A stretch of 11,230 nucleotides of DNA. Source: Anaerolineales bacterium UBA4826. GTDB lineage: Bacteria > Chloroflexota > Anaerolineae > UBA4142. Numbering within the stretch: position 1 is the first letter of the stretch; every line of letters starts with the position of its first letter. The translations under genes were made by a program, and so were the position numbers. The notes beneath the pieces were generated by a model that had not been told where the DNA came from, did no database searches, and worked only from the letters and a program-made list of their open reading frames with translations. Location: NCBI GenBank assembly GCA_002400365.1, contig DHFK01000024.1, positions 22,371 through 33,600 on the forward strand, read 5' to 3'. Positions 5,694-11,230 of the stretch are shown in pieces.

Positions 5694-7517
5694 TTACTTC
5701 CGCGCCGTCTTCCTCTTCGACGCGACCTTCTTTTTGCGGAGCGCGCGCTTGGGCGCAGCCGGTTTTTTCGTTGGTTTCTTCAACGTCGCGTACACGCGCT
5801 TGATCTCCTCGTAAATCTCGCGCGTGGTGAATGGGATGCCGCCGTACTTGCGGAGACTGTCCACCTCGCGCCAGTACTCTGCCTGGATCATGCGCGCGAA
5901 CTGCCCGGTGTAATTCATTTCCGGCACGATGATCGCCGCGCGGTCTTTGATAAATTCGGCGATCTCGGTGCGCGGCAGCGGATGGATCATTTTGGTGTAC
6001 AGCGCCGCGACCGGCAGCCCTTCCGCCTCCGCGCGCTCGATGGCTTCGCGCACGGGACCGATCGTCGAGCCCCAGCCGACAATCGAGACCGGCGCGTGCG
6101 GATCGCCGAACTGTTCCAACATTCCCCATTTCGCCGCATCGCCCGCCGCCTGACGGATCTTTTTGCCGCGCTTGAACATGTTCTTGGTGTGCATTTCCGG
6201 CGTATAATCCGGCTCGCCGGTCGGCAGGTGTTCCAGCCCTTCCGCGACGTACTGCCCGCCCTTCATGCCGGGCAACGACATGGGGGAAACGCCGCTCGCG
6301 GTATCTTGGTATCGTTCAAACGCCGCCGCGTCCCTGCCATCCCACAACTGTCGCGGCTCGATGCACACGCGTTTCAGATCGAAGGGCGGGATCGTCTGCA
6401 CGCGCACCGACATGTCCTGATCGCTCAAGAAAAGCACCGGCGTCTGATATTTCTCGGCGAGGTTGAACGCGTTGATGATCTGATAGAAATTATCTTCGAC
6501 CGAAACCGGCGCGACGACGATGCGCGGCGCGTCGTCGTTTGCGCCAAAGACCGAGATGCGTAAATCGCCTTGCGAGACTTTGGTCGGCATCCCGGTCGAA
6601 GGTCCGGCGCGCTGCACGTCCACGACGACGACCGGAATCTCGGTCATCGTCGCGTGCCCGATCAGTTCGGTCATCAACGCCAAACCCGGACCCGAGGTCG
6701 CGGTCATCGCGCGCGTGCCGGTGTACGACGCGCCGATCGCCATCGCGAGCGCCGCCATTTCGTCTTCGGCTTGAATCACCGTGCCGCCGATGCGCGGAAA
6801 TTCGCCGGCGAGAAATTCCATAATGTCCGTTGCCGGCGTGATCGGATAGCCCGCGTAAAAGCGGCAGCCCGCCGCGATCGCGCCCATCGCCAACGCTTGA
6901 TTGCCGCTGACGACCAAGCGCTCTTCTTCCTTCGCGCCGGCGCGCGGCGTAAGGTGATACGGCGCGGTCTTGGTCACGTTCTGTTCGATGTACGCGTAGC
7001 CGGACTTGAGCGCGAGCAGGTTTTGCTCCAGCATCTCTCGCTTGCGCCCCAACTGCTTTTCGACCACCGCCGTCGCCGTATCAAAGGGCAGACCGAAGAG
7101 TTTGACCATCGCGCCGATCGTGATGATGTTGCGCCCGCGCTGAAAGTTGATCGCCTTTGCCAAATCGTTCAGCGGCAAGGGATACTGCGTCACGCCATCC
7201 GGCGCGGGTGGATGGCTTTCGTTCGAGTTGTAGATCAGAATGCCGCCGGCGCGAACCAACGCATAATAACGATCAATAGATTCCTGGTCGAACGCGATCA
7301 GCATGTCCAGGTCGTCGCCCTGCGACCAGACTTCGTTCGGCGCGATGCGCGCCTGGAACATCACGTGTCCGCCCTTGATTTCAGCGGGGATCGTGCGCGT
7401 CGTGTACACTTCCAGTCCGGCGTACGCCGCGATGCGCGCGAACACCTCGCCGGTGGTGACGATACCCCCGGTCGCCGAATCGCCGCCGACGCGCACGGTA
7501 AGCGTATTGTTGGGCAT
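5694..7517 (-). CDS. korA: 2-oxoacid:ferredoxin oxidoreductase, fused gamma-alpha subunit
   Basis: 607 residues. The N-terminal ~190 residues form the gamma domain (VRVGGDSATGGIVTTGEVF, then EIKGGHVMFQARIA at 46-59); from about 200 on is the alpha subunit with GYPITPATD (223-231, the YPITP motif that contacts substrate/CoA), QAEDEMAA (249-256), TSGPG (274-278) and QRAGPSTGMPTK (302-313), ending in the WGST/ALYTKMIHPLP region. With KorB it makes the ferredoxin-reducing 2-oxoacid oxidoreductase used in the TCA cycle of anaerobes or reductively for CO2 fixation. The ATG at 7517 has a strong GGAGGAAG site; an in-frame ATG at 7595 would add only repeat-encoded residues. Odd point: the last 29 residues (579-607) hold 15 Lys/Arg with Ala and Pro, a histone-like tail that is not part of the catalytic fold. 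No separate ferredoxin-like delta subunit is present. Confidence 0.95.
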   Translation of the reverse strand: MPNNTLTVRVGGDSATGGIVTTGEVFARIAAYAGLEVYTTRTIPAEIKGGHVMFQARIAPNEVWSQGDDLDMLIAFDQESIDRYYALVRAGGILIYNSNESHPPAPDGVTQYPLPLNDLAKAINFQRGRNIITIGAMVKLFGLPFDTATAVVEKQLGRKREMLEQNLLALKSGYAYIEQNVTKTAPYHLTPRAGAKEEERLVVSGNQALAMGAIAAGCRFYAGYPITPATDIMEFLAGEFPRIGGTVIQAEDEMAALAMAIGASYTGTRAMTATSGPGLALMTELIGHATMTEIPVVVVDVQRAGPSTGMPTKVSQGDLRISVFGANDDAPRIVVAPVSVEDNFYQIINAFNLAEKYQTPVLFLSDQDMSVRVQTIPPFDLKRVCIEPRQLWDGRDAAAFERYQDTASGVSPMSLPGMKGGQYVAEGLEHLPTGEPDYTPEMHTKNMFKRGKKIRQAAGDAAKWGMLEQFGDPHAPVSIVGWGSTIGPVREAIERAEAEGLPVAALYTKMIHPLPRTEIAEFIKDRAAIIVPEMNYTGQFARMIQAEYWREVDSLRKYGGIPFTTREIYEEIKRVYATLKKPTKKPAAPKRALRKKKVASKRKTARK

Positions 7518-7522
7518 TACTA

Positions 7523-7530
7523 CTTCCTCC
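7523..7530 (-). promoter_or_regulatory. Strong ribosome binding site deciding the korA start
   Basis: Minus-strand GGAGGAAG lies 5 nt before the ATG at 7517. This fixes the start there and excludes the longer frame that reads through the heptamer repeats. Confidence 0.85.
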
Positions 7531-7538
7531 AAAACAAA

Positions 7539-7606
7539 GGATGAAAGGTGAAGGATGAAAGATGAAGGGCGAAATTTGACTTTTCCATCTTTCATCCTTC
7601 ATCTTT
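7539..7606. repeat. Convergent heptamer repeats forming a 21-bp hairpin between fmdB-like gene and korA
   Basis: Plus strand, left tract: GGATGAA, AGGTGAA, GGATGAA, AGATGAA, GGGCGAA (7539-7573). Right tract, opposite sense: CATCTTT, CATCCTT, CATCTTT (7586-7606). Arms 7544-7564 and 7586-7606 are complementary at 20 of 21 positions with a 21-nt loop. The stem is A/T-rich and is followed on the minus strand by a T-rich stretch and the korA ribosome site, so it could be a weak attenuator or an mRNA processing site. Confidence 0.8.
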
Positions 7607-7609
7607 GGG

Positions 7610-7855
7610 TTAGTTCCGGCTGGCGCACGTGCCACATGTTCCACCGCCACACGAACCGCATCCGCCGCTATCGCCGCCCAACGCGCTCACACCTCCGCCG
7701 TCGCCATGCGCGAACGCGGCGACCTTTGAGATTTGGCGGGCAACGCGCTGGCTGCGACACTGCGGACAAGTCGTCGGATCGTCAATCTCTTTCATCGAGC
7801 GGCGCAGTTCAAACGGCGTATGGCAATCGGCACAGACATATTCATAGTAGGGCAT
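7610..7855 (-). CDS. FmdB-family zinc ribbon protein with Cys-rich tail
   Basis: 81 residues. The N-terminus MPYYEYVCADCHTPFE is the FmdB (putative regulatory protein) signature; C8/C11 and C30/C33 (CPQC) form a zinc ribbon, and the spacing is normal for the family. Family members were named for a gene near a formylmethanofuran/amidase locus, but their biochemical role is not established. The C-terminus is Gly/Cys-rich with two more CXXC pairs (C66/C69 and C74/C77), which could bind a second metal; such GGCGSCG tails occur in other FmdB proteins. The ATG at 7855 has AGGAGG 6 nt upstream and a promoter candidate just beyond. It probably leads the korAB transcript, with the heptamer hairpin between. 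Confidence 0.88.
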   Translation of the reverse strand: MPYYEYVCADCHTPFELRRSMKEIDDPTTCPQCRSQRVARQISKVAAFAHGDGGGVSALGGDSGGCGSCGGGTCGTCASRN

Positions 7856-7883
7856 GGTTGCCTCCTATCGAGAGAGTATCCAC

Positions 7884-7912
7884 ATTGTACGCGTTTTTGT
7901 TGGGTTAGGCAA
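7884..7912 (-). promoter_or_regulatory. Sigma-70-like promoter candidate for the zinc ribbon-korAB genes
   Basis: Reading the minus strand, TTGCCT (7912-7907, 4 of 6 matches to TTGACA), a 17-nt spacer, then TACAAT (7889-7884, 5 of 6 matches to TATAAT). The expected start would be near 7877, about 22 nt before the ATG at 7855, with AGGAGG in between. The -35 hexamer overlaps the lutC stop region. Confidence 0.5.
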
Positions 7913-8555
7913 ATGGGGTTTCGAGACACCACACGTACAGCGCCTTCGGACCATGCACGCCAATCGTTAACACCTTTTCGATGTCCGTGGTTCGGCTGGG
8001 TCCGGTAATTAGCACCGCGCGCTTGCCGCTTTTGATTTCGGCGAAAACGTCCTGCAGGTCAGCGCGCCGCGCGTCCGGGCGGAGAATCGCCAGGTGCACA
8101 CGCGGCAGGAGCGAAACGAGTTGCGGCTGCTCGCGCGACGAACGCAAGACGAGCGTGCCCGTCTCGGGCAGCGCCGCGTCCGCGCCCGTGACGCCCAAAT
8201 CACATTCGGCTAATGTACGCGGCGACGCGTCCGGTGGAACGCTGGTAACGCCGAGCGCGGTGAGCATTTCGGCGACGCCGAGTGCTCGCAGTTCCGGCGT
8301 GTCCCACCACGTTGCCTTCTGGATGCTTTCTTTCGCAACCAACTCTTCGAGCGCGATTGGCAACTCGTCTCTGTTTGCGATGCGTCGCGTAACGCCGCCG
8401 AGTTTCTCGATTTCCGAGAGCAATCGCGAAATCTCAGCGTCGGCGTCGCCGGTCGCGCGCGGGGCGATGCGCGTGGTTGCCGGCAGCGGCAAGCGCGGAG
8501 TGGATTGCAGGGCAGCGCGAATACCGGAAAGGATTTCTGCGCGCGCTTGGTTCAT
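7905..8555 (-). CDS. lutC: LUD-domain protein, LutC/YkgG type (lactate utilisation)
   Basis: 216 residues, normal for LutC. LutC works with LutA and LutB in cytoplasmic oxidation of L-lactate to pyruvate. Family features seen: an N-terminal helix (MNQARAEILSGIRAAL), a central DLGVTGADAALPETGTLVL (about 126-144) with QPQLVSLLPRVHLAIL following, and the C-terminal TGPSRTTDIEKVLTIGVHGP, which is the most conserved LUD segment. Two ATGs are possible (8561 and 8555); the GAGG site overlaps the first and sits 6 nt from the second, so I choose 8555. It follows the membrane protein gene by 41 nt, a gap that contains a 14-bp GC palindrome. No LutA ((CCG)n heterodisulfide-reductase-like) gene is in the window, so the exact substrate is inferred from family only. 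Confidence 0.87.
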   Translation of the reverse strand: MNQARAEILSGIRAALQSTPRLPLPATTRIAPRATGDADAEISRLLSEIEKLGGVTRRIANRDELPIALEELVAKESIQKATWWDTPELRALGVAEMLTALGVTSVPPDASPRTLAECDLGVTGADAALPETGTLVLRSSREQPQLVSLLPRVHLAILRPDARRADLQDVFAEIKSGKRAVLITGPSRTTDIEKVLTIGVHGPKALYVWCLETPFA

Positions 8556-8561
8556 GGTCAT

Positions 8562-8565
8562 CCTC
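8562..8565 (-). promoter_or_regulatory. Ribosome binding site choosing the lutC start
   Basis: Minus-strand GAGG (within TTGAGGATGACC) abuts the ATG at 8561 with no spacer but is 6 nt from the ATG at 8555, favouring the second. Confidence 0.55.
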
Positions 8566-8578
8566 AAGTGCGTGATTG

Positions 8579-8592
8579 GCGCCGCGCGGCGC
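8579..8592. repeat. Perfect GC palindrome between the membrane protein gene and lutC
   Basis: GCGCCGCGCGGCGC is its own reverse complement, 14 bp, placed 4 nt beyond the membrane-protein stop. It can form a short GC hairpin in the transcript or bind a dimeric protein; with no U-run it is not a convincing terminator. Confidence 0.5.
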
Positions 8593-8596
8593 ACAT

Positions 8597-9025
8597 TCAG
8601 ATAAACTCTTTTCGAGTGAACACGGCAGGCAACCCTGCCAAGATCAGCAGGACCGTGTTGAAGACGGCATTGAAGTACACCGTGTAGAATAGCGATAGCC
8701 CGGTGTCGAGAAGAAACCAAACCGCCAATCCCCAAACCAGACAATTCCACGCCCAGCGTTCTTTTTGGTTGAACGGGTAGCGCGCAATGTAGATCACGAA
8801 AACTCCCCAGCCCGCGATCGTCGCGCCCCAGACTCCATAAATCCATTGCTGAAATTGCCTCGCAGTATCGCCGACCGCGTGCGCGCCCCAAAAGGCAGGA
8901 TCAATCTGACGGTTGAACAGATCAAAGAGCGGTGTTCCGTTAAAGAGCGCCATTGCAACTCCGAAAGCAGTAACCATCGCGCCGACGACAAACAACCACC
9001 TTTGCCAGAACAAGAAACTTGACAT
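8597..9025 (-). CDS. Small four-helix membrane protein of unknown function, between lutB and lutC
   Basis: 142 residues, not recognised. Four likely membrane segments lie at about 10-29, 61-81, 91-115 and 118-136, with no signal peptide distinct from the first helix. The protein is Trp-rich (10 of 142), with W7, W10, W46, W61, W66, W73, W91, W93, W98 and W103. The first loop (30-60, GTPLFDLFNRQIDPAFW...) is the longest soluble part. The C-terminus is charged (TRKEFI). The ATG at 9025 comes 4 nt after the lutB stop and its Shine-Dalgarno AAGGAGAT overlaps that stop, so it is surely in the lut operon. It is too small for a lactate permease. A role in anchoring the LUD proteins to the membrane or in electron transfer to quinone is only a guess; no haem-ligand pattern is evident. 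Confidence 0.82.
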   Translation of the reverse strand: MSSFLFWQRWLFVVGAMVTAFGVAMALFNGTPLFDLFNRQIDPAFWGAHAVGDTARQFQQWIYGVWGATIAGWGVFVIYIARYPFNQKERWAWNCLVWGLAVWFLLDTGLSLFYTVYFNAVFNTVLLILAGLPAVFTRKEFI

Positions 9026-9029
9026 CGGA

Positions 9030-10430
9030 TCATCTCCTTCGCCACCACGCGCGGAAATCGCTGCGGAACGCCGGGAACGGTCGCGCCATCGTCCAGCGAT
9101 CGAGCGGCGGCGGTAGCGTGGGCAGCCAATCGCCGCGACGGAATGATGCTTGGAACAAGCGCATCATGCGCGCGCCAAGACGATAGAGCCAGGGCGTGCC
9201 GAGCGCCGTTGTGCCAACGCGCGCACCCACGCCCAGAATTGGTGACACCGTCGCGCTTGCAAATTGATCCCCTTCCACGACGCGATGACGCAGATGCAAC
9301 AATATGTTTGGAATCGGGATTTTGACGGGGCATACGTCGCCGCACGCGCCGCAGAGCGACGACGCGAACGGCAAATCGCCGGCGACCTTGACGCCGAGCA
9401 GTTGCGGCGCGACGATCGCGCCAATCGGTCCCAGAAAGATCGCGCCGTACGCAAAACCGCCGACGTGGTTGTAGACCGGGCAGATGTTCGCGCACGCGCC
9501 GCAGCGGATGCACGCCAGCGTCTCGCGCGCGATTTCGTCTTGGAGCATCCGGCTGCGCCCATTGTCGAGCAAGACCAAATGAAATTCGCGCGGACCTTCT
9601 TCGCCGCCGGGCGTAATCAGGTTGGTGTACGCCGTGATCTTTTGTCCGGTACCGCTGCGCGCCAGCAATTTCAACATCACCGCCAGCCCCTCCCAATCGG
9701 GAATCACTTTTTCGATTCCGACGATGGCGACGTGTACCGGCGGCAACGCCGTGCACATGCGTCCGTTGCCTTCGTTCGTCACGATGACGAGCGTGCCGGT
9801 CTCGGCGATGAGAAAATTGCCGCCGGAAATTCCCATGTCCGCCGACAAGAATTCCTCGCGCAATTTGCCGCGCGCGATTTCGCAGAGTGTTTGCGGATCG
9901 GGCGGCGCGTCCACGCCCAATTTGGCGCGGAAGAGCGCGGCGATGTCTTCCTTCGTCAGGTGCAGCGCGGGCGCGGTCGGATGCGAAGGGCGCTGCCCCG
10001 CTAACTGCACGATGTACTCACCTAGGTCGGTTTCGAAGACGGCAATGCCCGCGTCCTGCAGCGCGCGGTTCAGTTCGATCTCCTCGGTTGCCATGCTCTT
10101 GGATTTGACGATGCGTTTGACGCGGTGCTGCGCGGCGATCTCCAAAACGATGCGCCGCGCTTCCACGTCATCGCGCGCCCAGTGAACGACGCCGCCGGCT
10201 TGCGTCACGCGCGCTTCGACCATGGGCAGATATTCGTCGAGGTGTGTGAGCGCGTGCAGTTTGATGTCGTGCCCGGCTTGGCGCAGTGCCTGCCATTGGT
10301 CTTCGCCGACGATTTCGATGGCTTGGGCGCGCTTGGCGAGTGCGGTGCGCGTGCTCTTTTGCGTCGCCGCGATCAAGTGCGGCGAGACGCGTTGTGTGTT
10401 CGCGCGAAAATCAATGTGGGGGATTGGCAT
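9030..10430 (-). CDS. lutB: LutB-type LUD / bis-[4Fe-4S] protein (lactate utilisation)
   Basis: 466 residues, normal LutB length. Electron-carrying subunit of the LutABC lactate oxidation system. The LUD domain occupies about 60-300, with KSKSMATEEIELN (109-121), the ETDLGEYIVQLAGQRPSH segment (133-150), GISGGNFLIAETGTL (200-214) and NEGNGR (219-224). A ferredoxin-like module follows: CIRCGACANICP (C307, C310, C313, C317) and LCGACGDVCPVKIP (C360, C363, C367). The C-terminal ~80 residues match the LutB tail region, rich in Arg/Trp. Two starts are possible; the ATG at 10430 fits the family N-terminus, while the one at 10469 would add 13 residues encoded in an inverted-repeat element. The ribosome site for 10430 is weak (GAGCAG). 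Downstream genes are tightly coupled. Confidence 0.92.
   Translation of the reverse strand: MPIPHIDFRANTQRVSPHLIAATQKSTRTALAKRAQAIEIVGEDQWQALRQAGHDIKLHALTHLDEYLPMVEARVTQAGGVVHWARDDVEARRIVLEIAAQHRVKRIVKSKSMATEEIELNRALQDAGIAVFETDLGEYIVQLAGQRPSHPTAPALHLTKEDIAALFRAKLGVDAPPDPQTLCEIARGKLREEFLSADMGISGGNFLIAETGTLVIVTNEGNGRMCTALPPVHVAIVGIEKVIPDWEGLAVMLKLLARSGTGQKITAYTNLITPGGEEGPREFHLVLLDNGRSRMLQDEIARETLACIRCGACANICPVYNHVGGFAYGAIFLGPIGAIVAPQLLGVKVAGDLPFASSLCGACGDVCPVKIPIPNILLHLRHRVVEGDQFASATVSPILGVGARVGTTALGTPWLYRLGARMMRLFQASFRRGDWLPTLPPPLDRWTMARPFPAFRSDFRAWWRRR
9032..9039 (-). promoter_or_regulatory. Ribosome binding site of the membrane protein gene, overlapping the lutB stop
   Basis: Minus-strand AAGGAGAT ends 6 nt before the ATG at 9025 and shares bases with the lutB TGA (9032-9030), which ties translation of the two genes together. 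Confidence 0.7.
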
Positions 10431-10442
10431 AGTCTGCTCAAA

Positions 10443-10496
10443 GCAAAATGTCCCACCATAACGCAACACCGACGACGTCGCTGGGGGACATTTTGC
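10443..10496. repeat. 54-bp inverted-repeat element upstream of lutB
   Basis: Perfect 12-bp arms GCAAAATGTCCC (10443-10454) and GGGACATTTTGC (10485-10496) enclose a 30-nt loop containing the palindrome CGACGTCG (10473-10480). It lies in the 92-nt gap between sdhB and lutB, 12 nt upstream of the lutB start codon. There is no good U-run, so regulation or a dispersed palindrome is more likely than a classic terminator. Confidence 0.75.
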
Positions 10497-10505
10497 AGAT
10501 TGGCT

Positions 10506-10533
10506 ACCTTACGTTTTACGCTTTACGTTTTAT
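10506..10533. repeat. Heptanucleotide repeat overlapping the sdhB 3' end
   Basis: Plus strand, four 7-mers: ACCTTAC, GTTTTAC, GCTTTAC, GTTTTAT. The tract covers the sdhB stop (10523-10525) and the codons for the last residues (NKT), as in lipA where a repeat also supplies the end of the protein. Confidence 0.75.
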
Positions 10534-11230
10534 TGAACAGCATCGCCTGGCGCACTTCGTAGATCGCGCGCGTGATGTCAATGCCGCGCGGGCACGCCTC
10601 GACGCAATTGAAGATGCTGCGGCACGTGAACACGCCGCCGCTGTCCGAAAGAATCGCGAGCCGTTCGTCCGCGCCCTGGTCGCGCGAGTCGTAGATGAAA
10701 CGATGCGCTTGCACGATCGCCGCGGGACCGATGTACTCCTTGTCCGCCCAGAACGTCGGACACGAGGTGGTGCACGCGGCGCAGAGAATGCACGGCGTCG
10801 TAAAGTCGAAACGCGCGTGCTGCTCCGCCGATTGGTCGCGCTCTTTCTCCGGCTCGGGGTCGTGGTTGATGAGGTATGGCTTGACTGCGCGGTACTTCGC
10901 GAAAAATCCTTCCATGTCCACGACGAGGTCTTTAATGACCGGAAAGCCGCGCAGCGGCTCGACGGTGATGACCTGGCTTTCCTTCAGCGCCTGCTTCATC
11001 AGAAACTTGCAGACCAGGCGATTACGTCCGTTGACGAGCATCGCGTCCGAGCCGCAGATGCCGTGCGCGCACGACCGGCGGTACGTCAGCGAGCCGTCGA
11101 GATTCCACTTTATATAATTCAGCCCGTCGAGCACGCGATCGGTCGGTTCGATCTCGACCGTGTAATCTTTCCAGTGCGGCTTGGAATCCGCTTCGGGATT
11201 AAATCGTTTGACTTGAAATTGAACTTGCAT
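10523..11230 (-). CDS. sdhB: Succinate dehydrogenase / fumarate reductase iron-sulfur subunit
   Basis: 235 residues, full length for SdhB/FrdB. This subunit wires electrons between the flavoprotein and the quinone-binding membrane anchor. The [2Fe-2S] ligands are C54, C59, D62 (Asp replaces the third Cys, as in many bacteria) and C74 in RRSCAHGICGSDAM...RLVC. The C-terminal domain has CILCAACTTSCP (C147, C150, C153, C157) and CRSIFNCVEACP (C203, C209, C213). By analogy with E. coli SdhB, the [4Fe-4S] cluster uses C147, C150, C153 and C213 and the [3Fe-4S] uses C157, C203 and C209. The ATG is the last codon of the window, so a ribosome site is not visible, but MQVQFQVKRFNPE is a normal start. 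Flavoprotein and anchor genes are probably upstream, outside. Succinate dehydrogenase and fumarate reductase cannot be told apart here. Confidence 0.95.
   Translation of the reverse strand: MQVQFQVKRFNPEADSKPHWKDYTVEIEPTDRVLDGLNYIKWNLDGSLTYRRSCAHGICGSDAMLVNGRNRLVCKFLMKQALKESQVITVEPLRGFPVIKDLVVDMEGFFAKYRAVKPYLINHDPEPEKERDQSAEQHARFDFTTPCILCAACTTSCPTFWADKEYIGPAAIVQAHRFIYDSRDQGADERLAILSDSGGVFTCRSIFNCVEACPRGIDITRAIYEVRQAMLFNKT

Noticed and set aside
6570..7544. Plus-strand open frame of 324 codons opposite korA
   Set aside because: Arg/His/Asp-rich shadow; korA in the other strand is certain from motifs.
8794..9756. Second minus-strand frame of 320 codons inside lutB
   Set aside because: Out of frame with the ferredoxin and LUD motifs; Arg-rich shadow.
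10431..10469. Longer lutB start at 10469
   Set aside because: Adds 13 residues encoded in the inverted-repeat element and not fitting the family N-terminus.

Overview
The window carries eleven protein-coding genes, all on the minus strand, so transcription runs from position 11230 towards 1. Coding DNA is about two-thirds G+C in the lines I counted by hand. The gene content (alpha/gamma-fused 2-oxoacid:ferredoxin oxidoreductase, LUD-type lactate-oxidation proteins, a complex II iron-sulfur subunit, an FmdB zinc ribbon, a Pro/Thr-rich lipoprotein), together with gaps full of degenerate heptamer repeats and palindromic elements, fits a Chloroflexota (Anaerolineae-like) bacterium. This is an inference; there is no rRNA or marker gene to prove it.

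Layout in transcription order. (1) 11230-10523: SdhB/FrdB. (2) 10430-7905: LutB-like LUD/ferredoxin protein, a four-helix membrane protein of unknown role, and a LutC-like LUD protein. (3) 7855-4679: an FmdB-type zinc ribbon protein with its own good promoter candidate, then korA (fused gamma+alpha) and korB. (4) 4596-3088: a secreted lipoprotein with four tandem ~105-111-residue domains. (5) 3046-1305: a restriction-modification module of a PD-(D/E)XK-type nuclease translationally coupled (ATGA) to a phage-type N6-adenine methyltransferase, at distinctly lower G+C. (6) 1301-402: lipoyl synthase LipA, starting 3 nt after the methyltransferase stop. (7) 322-1: the N-terminal part of an ECF sigma factor, cut by the window edge.

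Most of the metabolic genes handle 2-oxoacid/lactate carbon and low-potential electrons: KorAB decarboxylates a 2-oxoacid onto CoA and reduces ferredoxin, LUD/Fe-S proteins oxidise lactate-like substrates, SdhB passes electrons in succinate/fumarate chemistry, and LipA supplies lipoate for the alternative lipoate-dependent 2-oxoacid dehydrogenases. The restriction-modification pair looks like a later insertion immediately ahead of lipA.

The most unusual features are the gaps. Four hold degenerate 7- or 8-nt tandem repeats; in two of these the repeat runs into the 3' end of the upstream gene and supplies its last codons and stop. Three gaps hold inverted-repeat elements: 54 bp, 54 bp, and a 100-bp branched palindrome between korA and korB. 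Other points for follow-up are the unassigned restriction nuclease, the lysine/arginine-rich tail of KorA, and the membrane protein lying between lutB and lutC. No tRNA, rRNA, CRISPR array or transposase gene was seen.
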